A DNA stretch of 64,000 nt from Aricia agestis (Eukaryota; Arthropoda; Insecta; Lepidoptera; Lycaenidae): assembly GCF_905147365.1 (NCBI RefSeq), contig NC_056420.1, forward strand, positions 13,650,001-13,714,000, given 5' to 3'. Below the pieces are notes generated by a model. It saw only the letters and a list, made by a program, of their open reading frames with translations, did no database searches and was not told the DNA's origin. Position numbers and translations under genes: made by a program. Positions 10,720-22,750 of the stretch are shown in pieces; the stretch's first letter is position 1; each line of letters begins with the position of its first letter.

Positions 10720-12800
10720 TTTCACTTAGAATTAAGATTTCAAATTCAAGTAAGTATTACGAATTTTAATTCTCAAAACCCAAAACATATATTTTATGTT
10801 AAAAGAATTGAAGCTGCAAACTGCACTAAATAAAATCGGCAACAATAACTTAAATTTTTTACTTTAATATTTTCGTATATCGAACAGTCTGTAACCAATA
10901 TGGCGGGGAGTGTACAATATTTAGTGCGCGACGGGTGCGAGTAACGACGTCTTCGACCACTCTCATCGTAAGATATAGTTGGTGATATTAAAACAGGCGT
11001 TCATTACGGGGGTAGTTTGCAAATTAGTTTTAAAATATAGGAAGTTGAGATAGAATTTCAAAATTTATCGATATTTAGTACGAAACTCATAAGCGATATA
11101 TTTAGATGACATTTCCCAAAAATAATAATGACTTACATGTCTAAAAAACTTTTGGAGACTTTTTAGGTAGGTAATGTTTTGTTACAAGACATAATAATAT
11201 TATTATCTCTAAGTACTCAAGCTGAGTGACTCCTCCTAGCTGATGTCTCAAATTCTTAAGGCGAGGACAAACCCCATTTTGTTATTTCTTGACACCCGAT
11301 TCACCTAGTTCCAATATAAAAAATAATACTTTCGCTATAACTAATTTACAAACTCATCTCCGACAAAACTCTTTGTCATCGAAATATAAGTATTAACAAG
11401 AATAACTTACATTTTATTTTAATAAATTGTTAGTGAATCTATTTTAAAAAGGTCGAACCAAACAATTTTTTTTCTTAATATTTATTTCGCAAGATAAATT
11501 ATTTAAAAAACACATGATAAATTGAGAAGATCCGCCCCTAGAAACTACAATGTTATGGCTAAAATGAATCTTATTGCGATGCGTACTTGGTCTTTGGTTG
11601 TGTGCAAGGTTATCGTTTTGGATGTCAATGTCAATGTTCTAATACTACGCTACCTACATATAAAAAGAAATTACTGCCAACCGGCGTGATGAATTCGAAG
11701 GCACTCAAATACATCACGTGTACTGCATAATGCATAATATAGCACGTTATCTAAAATGAGATTCAGATTCTTTGCCAAGGTTCGAATTCGAACCTTTTTT
11801 AATACTTTCAAATACACAAACACTAAAGACCCAACTTCTGGACTAGACCCAGCTCTATCGTGAGGTCTAGACTCACTAATTAGGTTCCCGTCACGTCTGT
11901 CAGCGGCGCAGTTGCCTCCCAGAGGAGCGGACTGATCAAAATTAGCACCAGGCTTATACATACTAAGCCCTTGTGGCTGTAACCTAATCTTTGGCATGGA
12001 TAGCCTTTGGAAGTTGGTTCAAAGACTTTTCTGTTGAAAAAGTAACCATCACTTTTGAAGTTGGTTAAAATTTTTGGTGCTGAAAAACTTCCTCAGGCAA
12101 AATACACACTAAAATTTCAGTCTAATGTAAGGTAACGTTTTCTTTTGGAAGTTTTGTTTCCGATAAAATAAGAACCTTTCTAAGATCTTTTATACAGGTT
12201 TGGCAAGTGATGGGAAATAACCAAGACTAATGCGAGTAAGTCATATAGGTTTAATTAGTGATTTATAATATTTAATGAAAATATTTCAAGGCTCATAACG
12301 TATTTGTCAGACTTCTAATATGAAAGTCCATATCTGAATTTTACCTATAAGGTATTGTTATATTTTTTAAGGCATTGCAAAGGTAGTTTTAACACAAATA
12401 ATATAAATTAGCCTTCAGGTTAATGCCTTTAAAGCATAATGTAATTAATTCTCTTTGATTCAAATAATGTCCACAGTCCAAAAACACCTAATTTTAATTT
12501 ATTCTGGCTTAATTTATAAAGGAACTCATAATTTTAGTAACTTTTTACTGTTTTTTTATTAAATTATTTTATTTTCAGTACAAAAAGACACGCTTACGGA
12601 ATTTTAATATACCTTCTAGTAGAATTTTTAATATGAGCCATAAATCATAAAACGGCTGACGAGAATCAAATTAAATAAAATAAGTTTTGGTGTAAATCAT
12701 ATTTGATGTTAATATTACGTTAGACATTGTGGAGGTATCGTGGAAATTTCTGCTAAAAATAACTTATGATCTTTGGCTGCTTTAATATTTCTTACTTACC
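10720..12800. other. Unassigned AT-rich sequence
   Basis: No TE family recognised. One open frame of uncertain status (11671-11997, minus) is listed separately. Confidence 0.4.
11671..11997 (-). other. Unrecognised 108-codon open frame
   Basis: The frame starts MPKIRLQPQGL and continues YKPGANFDQSAPLGGNC and SRPHDRAGSSPEVGS. The first 65 codons are less AT-rich than the surrounding DNA, which is why I list it. I recognise no domain, see no splice-site evidence, and the C-terminal third looks like random AT-rich translation. It could be a host exon, a TE fragment or chance; chance is quite possible. Confidence 0.15.

Positions 12801-12805
12801 TTAAC

Positions 12806-12870
12806 GGCCCCATGGTTTAGTGATAAGATCTCCTGAATTGGAGGACGTGGGTTCTATGGCAGATTTAATG
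12806..12870 (+). repeat. Degraded tRNA-like SINE head
   Basis: The stretch GGTTTAGTGATAAGATCTCC followed by GGACGTGGGTTC has the spacing and look of a tRNA-derived SINE (A box at TGGTTTAGTGA, damaged B box at GTGGGTTCTA). It is too diverged to place in a family and is not a functional tRNA. Confidence 0.45.

Positions 12871-13046
12871 AAAAATAATTCAATATGATTTTCTGATTTC
12901 ATTTTTAAGCCTTTCAAGGTAAATAATAAAGAGGGATCGATCAGCCAGATCGGACTGACCGCAGGCCGACCGGACTAAACTCGTACATACACTAGAACAG
13001 GGGTCACCAAATAGCGGACCACGGTCTGCATCCGCCTGACGACCCA

Positions 13047-13178
13047 TTGTGTACGGACCGAGCATTTTCGAAGATGAACTTCGTTAAAAATAAATTTCGG
13101 TCTCAACTTACTGATAAAAATATCCAGGATTTAATATCAATTACGTGCACCAATTTTTCTCCAAAAATCAGAACAAAA
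13047..13178 (+). pseudogene. hAT transposase C-terminal dimerisation fragment
   Basis: The frame reads AFSKMNFVKNKFRSQLTDKN then IQDLISITCTNFSPKI. This is the pattern of the C-terminal end of ZBED/Charlie-type hAT transposases, where a Ser-Met-Asn-Lys-Arg helix is followed by RSxLTDxxLQD. It is seen only as a piece of about 40 residues; the BED finger and the DDE core are gone. The hAT-like terminus 50 bp upstream shows that an internal deletion joined the left end to the last coding bases. Confidence 0.65.

Positions 13179-13207
13179 GGACCACAAAAAGTGTCACTTT
13201 TCTCATT

Positions 13208-13440
13208 TATAATAATACGAGCTTTTGCCCGCGGCTTCGCTCGCGTTAAGAAGTATTATTATATACAAATTTTCATCCCCTATTTGAACCCATTGGGATT
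13301 GGAATTTATCAAAATCCTTTCTTAGCGGATGCTTACGTCAGAACATCTACCTGCATGCCAAATTTCAGCCCGATCCGTCCAGTGGTTTGGGCTGTGCATT
13401 GATAGATCATTATCTCAAGCAGTCAGACAGTCACCTTTGA

Positions 13441-13482
<42 letters not shown>
13208..13482 (+). repeat. Lepidopteran repeat fragment with a (TA)n tail
   Basis: Begins CGAGCTTTTGCCCGCGGC, includes TGCCAAATTTCAGCCCGATC and a CAGTCAGACAGTCACC block, and ends in a long TA microsatellite. I recognise it as a common lepidopteran short repeat but cannot assign a class. It sits inside the hAT remnant. Confidence 0.65.
13445..13482. repeat. (TA)n microsatellite
   Basis: Uninterrupted TA dinucleotides over about 38 bp at the end of the preceding repeat; likely polymorphic. Confidence 0.95.

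Positions 13483-13484
<2 letters not shown>

Positions 13485-14216
13485 TGTAAATTTATACTTC
13501 TTTTGTAATTTTCGAAGTGACCTATGTTTAATAATATATTTTTTATAAAATGTGTGGACCACAAGGTCATCTCATTTCTTAAAATGGACCCCGAGCGAAA
13601 CTAGTTGGTGACTCCTGATAATTCACAAAACGAGGTCGGCCTATGATTAGCCCAACCGAAGCTTTTAAGGTCTACTTTTAAGGTTTTTATTGGTCCATTG
13701 AGTATCAACTATCCCTTCTTCCATTCTGGTTGTTTAGAACTTTTTTACTGAAGGTCGGACTGGTTCTAAATAATAAAAATAAATGATATTGACGTTTCGC
13801 CCTCGATTTGTATTATCATTTTTTTTAAGAATTATTCTATGTTATGCTCCTTGATGCAAACATATTTTTAATATAATATCCAGTTGAAGTTAATATGGTC
13901 TAGTTATTTGGCCCCAATACAACAAGCGAATTCGAAACACTAGTCATATTCTATTTATCTATAAAATATCCAAAAACACAGTAAATAAACAAGTAAAGGC
14001 AGGTATTTTATCAATATCTGAATGGCAGCGAGATCCAAGAGATTACGGAATGAACGAAATTTCGGCAACGACCTTTTCTTTTGTCCGATCACTATCTTTA
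14101 GTGCCTTTTTCAGACACCCACGTACTGTTATATATATTCCAAATTGTGCTCAGATTTTTTAAATGACAAAATGATGTTATATTGTTACTATAAGATTCTT
14201 ATGTATTACGGTTTGT

Positions 14217-14279
14217 CCAGTTTAAGCGCGACCCTCGTAGCATAGTAAAAGCATGATACGAGGGTCGCGCTTAAACTGG
14217..14279. repeat. Perfect 23-bp stem hairpin
   Basis: Arms 14217-14239 and 14257-14279 are exact reverse complements, with a 17-nt loop. The arms are GC-richer (GCGCGACCCTCG) than the flanks. This is either a very small MITE or a transcribed hairpin. No copy elsewhere in the window. Confidence 0.85.

Positions 14280-14284
14280 TCATA

Positions 14285-15010
14285 CCTTACTTGTTTAACT
14301 ATTATAATCTGTGATGTAACATACAATAACACGTATTTGGTATATATAACTGTATAAAATAGTACTTATAAGACAGGCTAGGCCTAGTTTAAGTACTAGA
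14401 ACATCAATTGTTTTTTAATTTTAAGTGTCTTTTTCTGAATAAATTTAAAAGGGTAAACTAGAATCTAGATACTTTAGTATCTAGATTACTAAGAATAAAT
14501 GGCTAACGCACGGTGAGCAAATTGGTAAACACATTTAACTATAGTTGAATGTCACTAAACTAGCATTATATTCTAATCTAGTTAATAAATAAACACATTT
14601 TTTATCGTTTTTTATCGTAATTAATTTTAATATCATGCCTATTATCTTGAACTATCTCTAAGTTGAAAACGATTCTAAACATTTTTGCTTTTAAAAATTC
14701 GCTATTGATTTAGCCAAAGTCTCTGTAAGATTCTCAAATAACAAACAATATACACATGTAGGTTATAAGGTCGCCATATTGTCGACCTTTGATTTTTCCG
14801 ATCAATACAGGATAATAAATCATAGGCCATTGTTGGGAATAATTCGGTGCATTGTTAAATGGATTCATTATTGAAGGGCACACCCTTATTATTACTTCCT
14901 TTGAGGGCGTTAATAGGTAAACCGGGTATAATAACACCCTTAAGAGAATATTTTATTTACGCATTTTTCCAATTATTTTCTTACTTACCAAATGAAAATG
15001 AAGATGGAAA
14285..15010. other. Unassigned AT-rich sequence
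   Basis: Nothing recognised apart from a short inverted pair near 14461-14490 (TCTAGATACT and its complement). Confidence 0.4.

Positions 15011-15018
15011 TACTCTTA

Positions 15019-15393
15019 GTAATAACAATAATAATAATAATAGCTCTCACACCGGTTTCGGTGACTGTGGCCGGTTTCATTGAAACCAGGCCAGGTACAC
15101 AGGAGTAATTTTATAGTGCCCTAGTGTGTGCGCAGTACACAAGAGCACTGTCTATTCCCTTACTCTCATAATCCAGTGGGATGGAAGACCGACACGACCG
15201 GCGAGAGATCAGGCGCAGGACCGACTTTTTACATGCCCATCCGACGCATGGATCATCTTACTTGTCATACAGTCAGGTGATCAGCCTGCATTATCCTAAC
15301 CAAACTTGGAAATAACATGTTTCTAACGCGGGAATCGAACCCACGACCTCCGAGTCAAGAGCCGCGCTCTATACCACTAGACCATGGAGGCGT
15019..15393 (-). mobile_element. SINE-T copy 1, complete with target duplication
   Basis: tRNA-derived SINE. 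In transcript sense it has an A box TGGTCTAGTGG and a consensus B box GGTTCGATTCC, a body of about 290 bp, and an (ATT)n tail. It is flanked by an 8-bp direct repeat TACTCTTA at 15011-15018 and 15394-15401. Copy 2 at 45499 is closely similar. It is presumably mobilised by a LINE that recognises an ATT-type tail (inference). Confidence 0.9.

Positions 15394-15583
15394 TACTCTT
15401 AATAGTAGGGGTCTGAACTGTGATGATGTAAATAAGTTAACCATACTTACTAACAATATTCTGTCTCCCTATCTATGTGTTAACGTGTATGCAAAATTTT
15501 GATGAGATCCCGTAAGGAGATACTTTGAACCCTAGGTTTTTAATACGAAAATTGTACAGAGGCCGTAGCCAAAGTCCCTTTCG

Positions 15584-15720
15584 TTAAAAACGATGACGAA
15601 ATACATTATCAAAATGTATGGGATTTGACATTGGTCTTCGCAAGCGAAATGTCATTTAGCGATCGATGACTTATGTCAAACAGCATACATTTTGATAACG
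15701 AATTTCGTCATCGTTTTTAA
15584..15720. mobile_element. Palindromic MITE with TTAAAAACGATGACGAA arms
   Basis: Inverted arms of about 35 bp (15584-15620 and 15684-15720) containing ATTATCAAAATGTATG. The centre has GATTTGACATTGGTCTTCGC, which resembles the centre of the MITE at 33451, so the two probably belong to one superfamily with diverged ends. Confidence 0.8.

Positions 15721-15825
15721 CAAAATATACTTTGTCTAAGGGGGCAGTTTCGCCCGACTATTTGTTTATAAGCCATATTCGGCACGACGGAGTTGCGGGC
15801 ACCATCTTGTTCCGTGTTGTTTATC

Positions 15826-15927
15826 TTTTTTTTTTTTTTTTTTTAATGATATAAGGGGGCAAACGAGCAAACGGGTCACCTGATGGAAAGCAACTTCCGT
15901 CGTTCATGGACACTCGCAGCATCAGAG
15826..15927 (-). mobile_element. SINE-A, 3' module only (5'-truncated)
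   Basis: Poly(T) on the left, then the conserved 3' module (GGGGGCAAACGAGCAAACGG to CACTCGCAGCATCAGA). The rest is missing, the usual result of incomplete reverse transcription. Confidence 0.85.

Positions 15928-15989
15928 ATCTTAAATCGTACTCCCTTACATTACTTCTAGAAACTACTACCTATGTTAGGAAATAAACA

Positions 15990-16316
15990 AAAAAGAGTTT
16001 AATTCTGTACCCGCAAATTGAATTTTGTAAATCCCATATAATTTTAAATTACAATGACACTAAATTACGAAAATTTAAAACAACCCCCGATTCAAACATT
16101 TCAAGAAAATCTATACCCAAAATTTTCAGCGCTGAGCGGGCTGATAATGATTAACTATAGATAAGAACAGTAATGTCGGTATTCAAACAATAAAAACTAA
16201 ATCAAAATCGGTTCATCTGTTTAGATGCTGCGATGCCACGGGCCGATATACACACAAACAAACAGACAGACAGACACGTCAAACTTATAACACCCCTCTT
16301 TTTTGTGGGTGTTAAA
15990..16316 (-). repeat. Repeat R, copy 1
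   Basis: In transcript sense it starts TTTTTAACACCCACAAAA / GGGTGTTATAAG, then a CTGTCTGTCTG tract and AACCGATTTTGATTTAG. It matches the start of 53765-53960. A common lepidopteran interspersed repeat; class not settled. Confidence 0.65.

Positions 16317-16929
16317 AATATTCAGCTGATACTCATGATATTGTTAATATGGTAATCCACGATCATCCCAACATCTGTCTCGCAAACTTTTAAACGATCA
16401 CGCGCAAATTCTTCGTTCGACAAACAATTTTACGAGAAATTTCCATCACTGTTACATTAGATTAATCAAATCCCTCATTAGAATAATTTGACAAAGACAG
16501 AATTAAGATGATGAATATGCATACGTGTATAAATGATAACACTCCGCCCGCTATTTGATTTTAACATCAGCATCTGACGGATTATGTAATTGAATATTAC
16601 TTCACCTAGATTGATATATTATGCGTTTTGGAACGGAGTTTCTTATCGCGCGTTCGGCGTAAAGGGACTAGACAGAACGATATTTGACCTTCATTTGACC
16701 TCGAAACTTTTTAATTAGTACCCGCATGGTAGGGGCAGAGGCCGTTGGTAGTATTCCTTTGCGTCAGCTAAATGGCGTTTTTTTTGAGAATAATCAGCGA
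16801 CGCGTTGTTAGTATTCCTGGGCGTCAATAGATTGCATTTTTAAAAAATTATGTTAGTGTAAGAAATAACTTCGTTCCATTCGGGTGTCCCTTGACACCTC
16901 TCAGGTTTCTTTTGTGTTTTACTTTGAAA

Positions 16930-17045
16930 TTACATACACTAATGTTAACATGCGAAAGTCTGTCTGTGTGTCTGTCTAAGATGATTTCACGCTTGAAGTA
17001 CGGATTTTCCTCGAATCTGAAGAAAGATATATGTCAGTTTTTTAA
16930..17045 (+). repeat. Decayed Helitron-like start
   Basis: ACACTAATGTTAACATGCG followed by AAAGTCTGTCTGTGTGTC resembles the 5' end of the H family (TCCATACTAATATTATAAA...GCGAAAGTG). The body fades out. Low certainty. Confidence 0.4.

Positions 17046-17409
17046 CGATACATTATTTTAAAGAGAAAACTAAGTCATACATTTTTGTTTATTCCAAGTG
17101 ACTTTATAATATCATCCTGGAGTATCTAACATTTTTGTTTTCATGCAAAGCTCGAAGATGTAATCTTATACCAACCAATACCTACAAAACTTTCTGTAAC
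17201 GTTCTGTTACCCTGAGTTCCTTGGATAACGCGGGTAGTAATAAAAATAAACAGCCACTTGAACCGTCACATAAGTTAGTAGAAGATATTGTATCTCAAAG
17301 TTGGTAGTTTTGGAGTCCGGGTGGTGCCAGTAATTTATGTGTAGTCAGGACTTGTTACGTGTAACCAATTTTCTTTTATAAGTCTTTTCAGTTACATGCC
17401 ACACAGATA

Positions 17410-17565
17410 CATACTGATGTTATATATGTGAAAATGTGTCTGTATGTCGGTCTCTTACCTTCTTGTTTCGCTGAATTTGGCATAGAAATACCTTGAGTTC
17501 CAAAAAATATGTACGGTTACGTGTGACAAACGTATTTTGGCGCAAGGGAGTTGCTGACATTAACT
17410..17565 (+). mobile_element. Helitron-like H family, degraded copy
   Basis: Retains the GTCTGTATGTCGGTCTCTTACC block, GCTGAATTTGGCATAGA, ATGTACGGTTAC, and the end GGGAGTTGCTGACATTAACTAG in diverged form. The CTAG terminus is still present at about 17562. Confidence 0.65.

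Positions 17566-17649
17566 AGTGCAAAAGTATGTTTTGCGCTCCTATCATTTCA
17601 AGATTAATTATTTTGCTTGCTACTTTCGAACATATTACTATTATTTTAT

Positions 17650-17834
17650 TAGTGTCTAAACATACTATGCGGAAGTTCCACGGCGGGAATTCCGCGTGAT
17701 TACGTCAGCAATGTCAAACGCATACAATATAACGCGACGGAATTTCAGCATGAGTTGTCATCGGTAATTTAAAATACATTGCAGGTGGAATCAAGCCGAA
17801 CTGCCGTTGCGGAAATTCAGCATGTGTTTAAACT
17650..17834. mobile_element. MITE M, copy 1 (uninterrupted)
   Basis: 185-bp element with inverted ends TAGTGTCTAAACATAC / GTGTTTA and GC-rich subterminal GCGGAAGTTCC blocks. The central sequence GTCAGCAATGTCAAACGC and TAATTTAAAATACATTGCAGG are shared with copy 2 at 20998, which carries a SINE. This copy shows the empty site. Confidence 0.85.

Positions 17835-18935
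17835 CTTACAGACTGCGGTGTTTTGATAGCATTTGTTTGAAAAACTATCATCTACTTCATCTTGAAGAGT
17901 TGCAGTCCACAGGTTTACCCAAGTTTTCTGCTGCGCGCAGTAAACATAGAATAAACTCTTTAGATGGTAGTAGTTAGGTATTTCCTTACTAATGCTACCT
18001 TCAGAAATGGACGCATTTTTATTTGAAAAACCTGGCAACTCAGGTGGACTCCTTCAGCATTGCGGGTGCAATACAGGTAACGTTACCCCCTTTTAGGAGC
18101 TGGCTGTTTGCTGGGAGGCTAAAATGGTCACATTTAGCAATTCCTCTCAATCAATTCAGCAAATTAATTGTCAAAACTGTCAAACTAACAATTTATGTCA
18201 AACCAGAACAGTCACAAAAATACAGAAATGATTTGCAAGCAGAGCTGCATTTTCCGATTTTAGAAAAATGAATCATATTATGATTCTGCAAAGCGACCAT
18301 TTTAGCCCCGCTGGTCTCAATACAGCATTCATAATTTCAGAGACACATAAAACTTTCGAGTCCAAATAACAAACATCTGTCTCTATCAAGGCACGACATT
18401 ACAAAAGGGTAATTAGAGCGCAGAGCGTCGTTTTTAATATGACAGAATTAAAAGTTTGCGAGTTTAATGCTTTGAGGGGTAAGATTAAAGAGTTTCCGCG
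18501 CGTATAATCCTGAAGCCGTGATCACTGGGACTTGGATAATTAACTTAATGAGATGTATGTAAAGGATAAAACTTAGGCAGGCTTCAAGATGTAGAGGATT
18601 AGTGATTAAGACAGGGGTTTGCGTGGGCCTATAGAGTAATATCAATTTTTGCGTTTTAATTGTAAGACGGGACTGCTTCTTCTGAAGTTGTTTTTGTAGT
18701 GGTTGATTTTAGTTGGTTAGTGGCACTTAAATGACACTATAATGGAACGTAAGGCCGGCCATAGACGTACTGCATGTTGCAGTCGAAACCGACTCCAAAA
18801 TGCGGTTGCCGCACGGCGATCTCAAGTTTCCATATTAAATTCATTTGCGCAATACACGGACCGCTCGAGCAGTTCTTAAGAGATCGGAGCAGTCGCTTTG
18901 CTGTCGTGTCGAAGAACAAAGGTATGTATCAATTT
17835..18935. other. Unassigned sequence
   Basis: Nothing recognised with confidence. 18750-18905 starts GCCGGCCATAGACGTACTGC and may be one arm of a decayed palindromic MITE. Confidence 0.35.

Positions 18936-18938
18936 TAA

Positions 18939-19080
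18939 ATTCTATTAGTCCCGCTAAAACTCGGGAACGCCTGAACCACTTTAGCTAATTTGAGTCTTGA
19001 AATATTCTTGAAAGTCCAGGGAAGGTTTATTTAAGGGTATTACGAGGAAAGTGACACGAAGTTCACCGGGTCAACTGTAC
18939..19080 (+). repeat. Interspersed repeat fragment
   Basis: Contains CTCGGGAACGCCTGAACC, TGAGTCTTGAAATATTC and AAAGTCCAGGGAAGGTTTA, which I recognise as part of a widespread lepidopteran repeat. No ends are preserved. Confidence 0.5.

Positions 19081-20310
19081 ATAATATATTCGACTAATGC
19101 GACGTGAATTCATCCTACATCATACATTAGTCTCACTCAAACACGAATAACATAATTCAATATTTCTCCGCTCGATTTGACCACAAGACCACAAATTAGT
19201 TCAATTTATAATTTGACAATCAATTGATACGAAGCTTAAACGCGATCACAGAAATTTAAGTTAAGCCTTATCACAGTGGCATAAAGGTGGGTTTTCGCTG
19301 ATGAAAACCAGTTAATCTGCCAAGGATGACCCATATCGGTTCGGGGAATATTGTGGATATTCAAAACATTGGGAAGTGGAGGTCAATTTGCTGAAGCATT
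19401 AAGGACAGTTCTGAGAACCTTCCGGGCGTTTAGGGCAACTCAAAACTGGAACTGCAGCTCGAAACTGGAGATATATTTTAATCTCCAGTTTAGTAAATTG
19501 GTGAATTTTGAGATGTTGCCCGTGACTTGTATTATCGCACCTGATTTATTCATGTTTGCGTGGTGAAAATATTTAATCCTTTCCCAGGATTCATAATAAT
19601 ATTTTGAATCCTCGGAAATCTTATCAGAAAGTTAATCAGAAAACTAAATTTCATGTGAATCGTTTGAGTAGTTTAAGCGCGAAGGTGAAAAGACAATGTG
19701 TTTTAGGGAGTAATATAAAATGATTTTTGTACTACCTACTACAATGATAAATACTGAGGTCAAAATGTTAGTCGTCGCGTCTCATTTGTTTCTTTGTTTC
19801 TTTCTAAACTTATTTTAAGGGGGTACTTAAGATTATATAAAAAAAAAACTAAAGTTTATATTTCTTCAGCTGATTTTAACATTCAATTTTAGTAAGAAGC
19901 TAGAAGTGTTAGCTACTTTAAGTTTTAATTTAGCACCATGTTTCATACGTTTCATTCTTACGTCCATCTTATTTCTATTTCACCCTCTATAACTATAATT
20001 CTTATTAATATTGTGAGAAGTACAAGTTGTATTGGGAATTATAATTGTGACATCCAATATTATCTAACCATTATTAGTGCGGGATCAGCAGTGTGATTTT
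20101 GGAACAAGGGATTAGGTCGGCCGTGAGCTGACTAGTGACATGTGACGGCATCAATATTCATGCGGACACGCGTGCCATGTCGTCATCCTCGCCCTACTGT
20201 AGTCTGTTAACAGTTAAATTAATTCCAGTGAAAAGAGATTCGAAAATAAAATATCGTTCTTCTCTCTTCACACTTGCCCCCGTCTTTCATAGCCAGGTGA
20301 AAAGCGTCAA
19081..20310. other. Unassigned sequence with a small hairpin
   Basis: No gene recognised. 19462-19491 forms an 11-bp hairpin around CTGGAGAT/ATCTCCAG. Near 19620-19710, AATTTCATGTGAATCG...AGACAA resembles a decayed Helitron or LINE-derived fragment. Confidence 0.35.

Positions 20311-20319
20311 GTTAATAAT

Positions 20320-20425
20320 AAATATTCTTTATTGTGCACACACTAAGAAGTAAAAAAACACAACAATAATTAATTATCAACTTATAACTACAGTGTACCA
20401 CAATGGCGGCCTTATTACTAATAAG
20320..20425 (-). 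repeat. LINE 3'-end fragment
   Basis: AATAATAAATATTCTTTATTG, TGCACACACTAAGAAG and CAATGGCGGCCTTATTAC read as the reverse of a LINE 3' UTR ending in an AATAAAGAATATT-like signal. Family recognised from memory only. Confidence 0.5.

Positions 20426-20504
20426 TAGTTGTTTTTTATTAACTCGATAAATATACAACATTTTAAAAATCTGCCAGTACAGTCCCTCAGTAATAGAATT
20501 TTAT

Positions 20505-20600
20505 ATTATCTTATATCTTTAAACGATCAATTCTTGTATATCTTATATCTTTAAACGATCAATTCTTGTATATCTTATATCTTTAAACGATCAATTCTTG
20505..20600 (+). repeat. Tandem repeat, 32-bp unit x3
   Basis: Three consecutive copies of a 32-bp unit containing ATCTTTAAACGATCAATTC, with TTCTTG recurring at 20531, 20563 and 20595. They abut the start of the following Helitron-like element and seem to be repeats of its 5' junction. 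Confidence 0.9.

Positions 20601-20766
20601 TATATATATAATTGGAATCTCGGAATCGGCTCCAACGATTTTCATGAAATTTTATATATAGGGCGTTTCGGGGGCGATAAATCGATCTAGCTAGGAATCA
20701 TTTTTGGAAAATGTCATTTTATTCGTGTTTTATTGAATACCGAGCAAAACTCGGTCAAATAGCTAG
20596..20766 (+). mobile_element. Helitron-like element, third family
   Basis: Starts TCTTGTATATATATAATTGG, contains GGAATCTCGGAATCGGCTCC and ATAAATCGATCTAGCTAGG, and ends CTCGGTCAAATAGCTAG before T. The 5' TC, 3' CTAG and T flank fit the Helitron pattern. Non-coding. Confidence 0.7.

Positions 20767-20997
20767 TTTGTTATTATTGTATCAGTTGTATACACCGTCT
20801 TGAAAAGAAATGAAAATATATTCGTTAGATGCATATTTAGATTTTTTGACGTGTTTTCGCTGGTACAGTATATTTTCATTATACCCTCACAAGTATAATG
20901 TAGTATCTATGTTAAAAAAATGAAACAATTTGTAGCTTGTTATCAAGTATAAAAAATAATTATAAGATAATAACCAATTTTGCTTTAGTCGCCCTCT

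Positions 20998-21467
20998 TAG
21001 TGACTAAAAACACCATGCCGAAGTTCCGCGGCGGAAATTCCGCATATTATTACGTCAGCAATGTCAAACGCATACAATATAACACGACGTTATTTCGGCA
21101 CGGTGTGTCATCGTTAATTTATAATAATAATAATAATAATATCTATGGACGCTTCACACCACGCCAGTCTGGCCCCGTGCTAAGTACCTGAAGGACTTGT
21201 GTTACGGGTACCAGACAACGGAAAATATATTTAATACTTTTATACTATACATATATTTAAGATTTTTATTATATAATACACATATTTAATACACATCCAA
21301 CTTTGAAAACTTTTTGTTCCGTCAGCGGGATTCGAACCCGGGACCCCCGGCTAGAGCTACCAACAGCCCACCAACTGAGCCACAGAGGTCGTCATTTAAA
21401 ATACATTGCAGGCGGAATCATGCCCAACTTCCGCCGCGGAACTTCGGCATGGTGTGTTTAGACACTA
20998..21467. mobile_element. MITE M, copy 2, split by a SINE
   Basis: Inverted ends TAGTGACTAAAAACACC and GGTGTGTTTAGACACTA with subterminal CCATGCCGAAGTTCCGCG. The interior is interrupted by SINE-E at 21118-21394; without it the element matches copy 1 at 17650. 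Confidence 0.85.
21118..21394 (-). mobile_element. SINE-E, full-length, inside MITE M
   Basis: tRNA-derived SINE. In transcript sense it has a GACGACCTCTGTGGCTCAG head, A box TGGCTCAGTTGG, B box GGTTCGAATCC, then AACAAAAAGTTTTC, GTTGTCTGGTACCCG and an ATT-repeat tail. A short duplication ATTTA flanks it, as judged by comparison with the empty site in the MITE at 17650. Confidence 0.85.

Positions 21468-21497
21468 TACGAGAAGACGCTCGCGAACAAAAATAGG

Positions 21498-21615
21498 AAA
21501 TTAACTAATGCCTTTATGCTGGAGATTATTGCTGTATTTTTATTATAATTTTATAGCTTTCAAATTATAAGTTAATAAGACTCTAAAAGCGGTAAATTAC
21601 GGCATCTCCATAGGG
21498..21615 (+). repeat. Repeat S, copy 1
   Basis: Matches 39048-39178: shared GAGATTATTGCTGTATTTTT-like, AATTATA...CTCTAAAA, TAAATTAC and CATCTCC..AGGGGGAG blocks. 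Unassigned element. Confidence 0.6.

Positions 21616-22169
21616 GGAGCGTCTTAATACTCTAACTTTAGAAACTTTACTACGTTGCTCTTAATTTTTACTCTATTCAAAAAATCATGATTGGATTTTT
21701 CCCAAATGAATAGAGTACGTCTCATAATCCATAATTTAATCGGATGTCCTACATCAGCTTTCGATTAGTCCGGACAAATAGAAATAAAGGAAACGAATGG
21801 AAAAATAATGTAAGCGGAAAAAGTACTTCGTTTTTAATGTGTATTTATTGCCTTGTAAATCTTCTGTATCAAAAAAGTACGGCGCATTTTAGCGCTATAT
21901 ATCTTCGCGGAATTAACGAACAGCTTTGTCAATTTACGGCAATCATCATGAGGACTGTATGATGCTTAGAAATTGTGACAGGATCAGAGGACTGATATTA
22001 TCTATATAGGATCTTAAATGGCCACAAAATATGACTACTATTTCAATTTATACAGCTCTATGGGTATCATGAGGGTAGCCACTAGCCACGCGTTTGCGGT
22101 AGTTTTTGTTACGAACATGACAGGTATGTTCCTTATATTTTTTCGAAAAAAGAAGTTTATACTAATATT

Positions 22170-22300
22170 CCTCATGCCTTGATTATACCTACCGAGTAGA
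22201 GCCGAGAGACGATGCACACGGCCAAGCACTCGGTGTGTTTATTATGGATGTTCTCGGCCGAGGGCATTTTCTCATCCACTCCGCCTACCGAGTAGGCCTT
22170..22300 (+). repeat. Repeat with CTACCGAGTAGAGC block
   Basis: TTGATTATACCTACCGAGTA and GAGCCGAGAGAC match the reverse complement of 39575-39625. A second CTACCGAGTAGG lies at about 22285. Probably a palindromic non-autonomous element; ends not resolved. Confidence 0.5.

Positions 22301-22750
22301 AGGGAGGACCTTGCACATTCATCCTGAATAGACTTTAGTATCTGAAAATTATACATCCAGTATTAGTGGACGGGGACTCGTACTAATCATTGGACACCGC
22401 AATCACCTAAATTCGGCATGTTGGACGTTGAAAATTGTCCCACAAATCAGTCAACGGCCCGCAGAGTGTACTTCTGAATTGCGTGTTAGAATAAATGTCC
22501 CGTTTCGAGTATTGTGATACCATTGAATGTGGGACATGATTTATGTGAAACTTTCAGTGAGGAAAACACTCCGCGATTTATGATCATAAATCATATACAT
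22601 ACCATGAAGTTATTGATAATATACTTAAGATATGATAAGTATGACCTGAAATAAGTCATATTTTACTTAGCCCTCAGGCGAATATTTATTCAAACATGAC
22701 AAGCAATATAATAGGTAGTAAAATTGTTCTAGTTGAATATTATAATATTA

Larger units (their letters stand above)
12998..13617 (+). mobile_element. hAT (Charlie-like) transposon remnant with an insertion
   Basis: The left end CAGGGGTCACCAAATAG and the right end (reverse complement CAGGAGTCACCAACTAG) match at 15 of 17 positions and look like hAT termini. The flanking octamers do not match, so the target duplication is not preserved. Between the ends is a scrap of transposase C-terminus (13047-13178) and a later insertion (13208-13482). Confidence 0.7.
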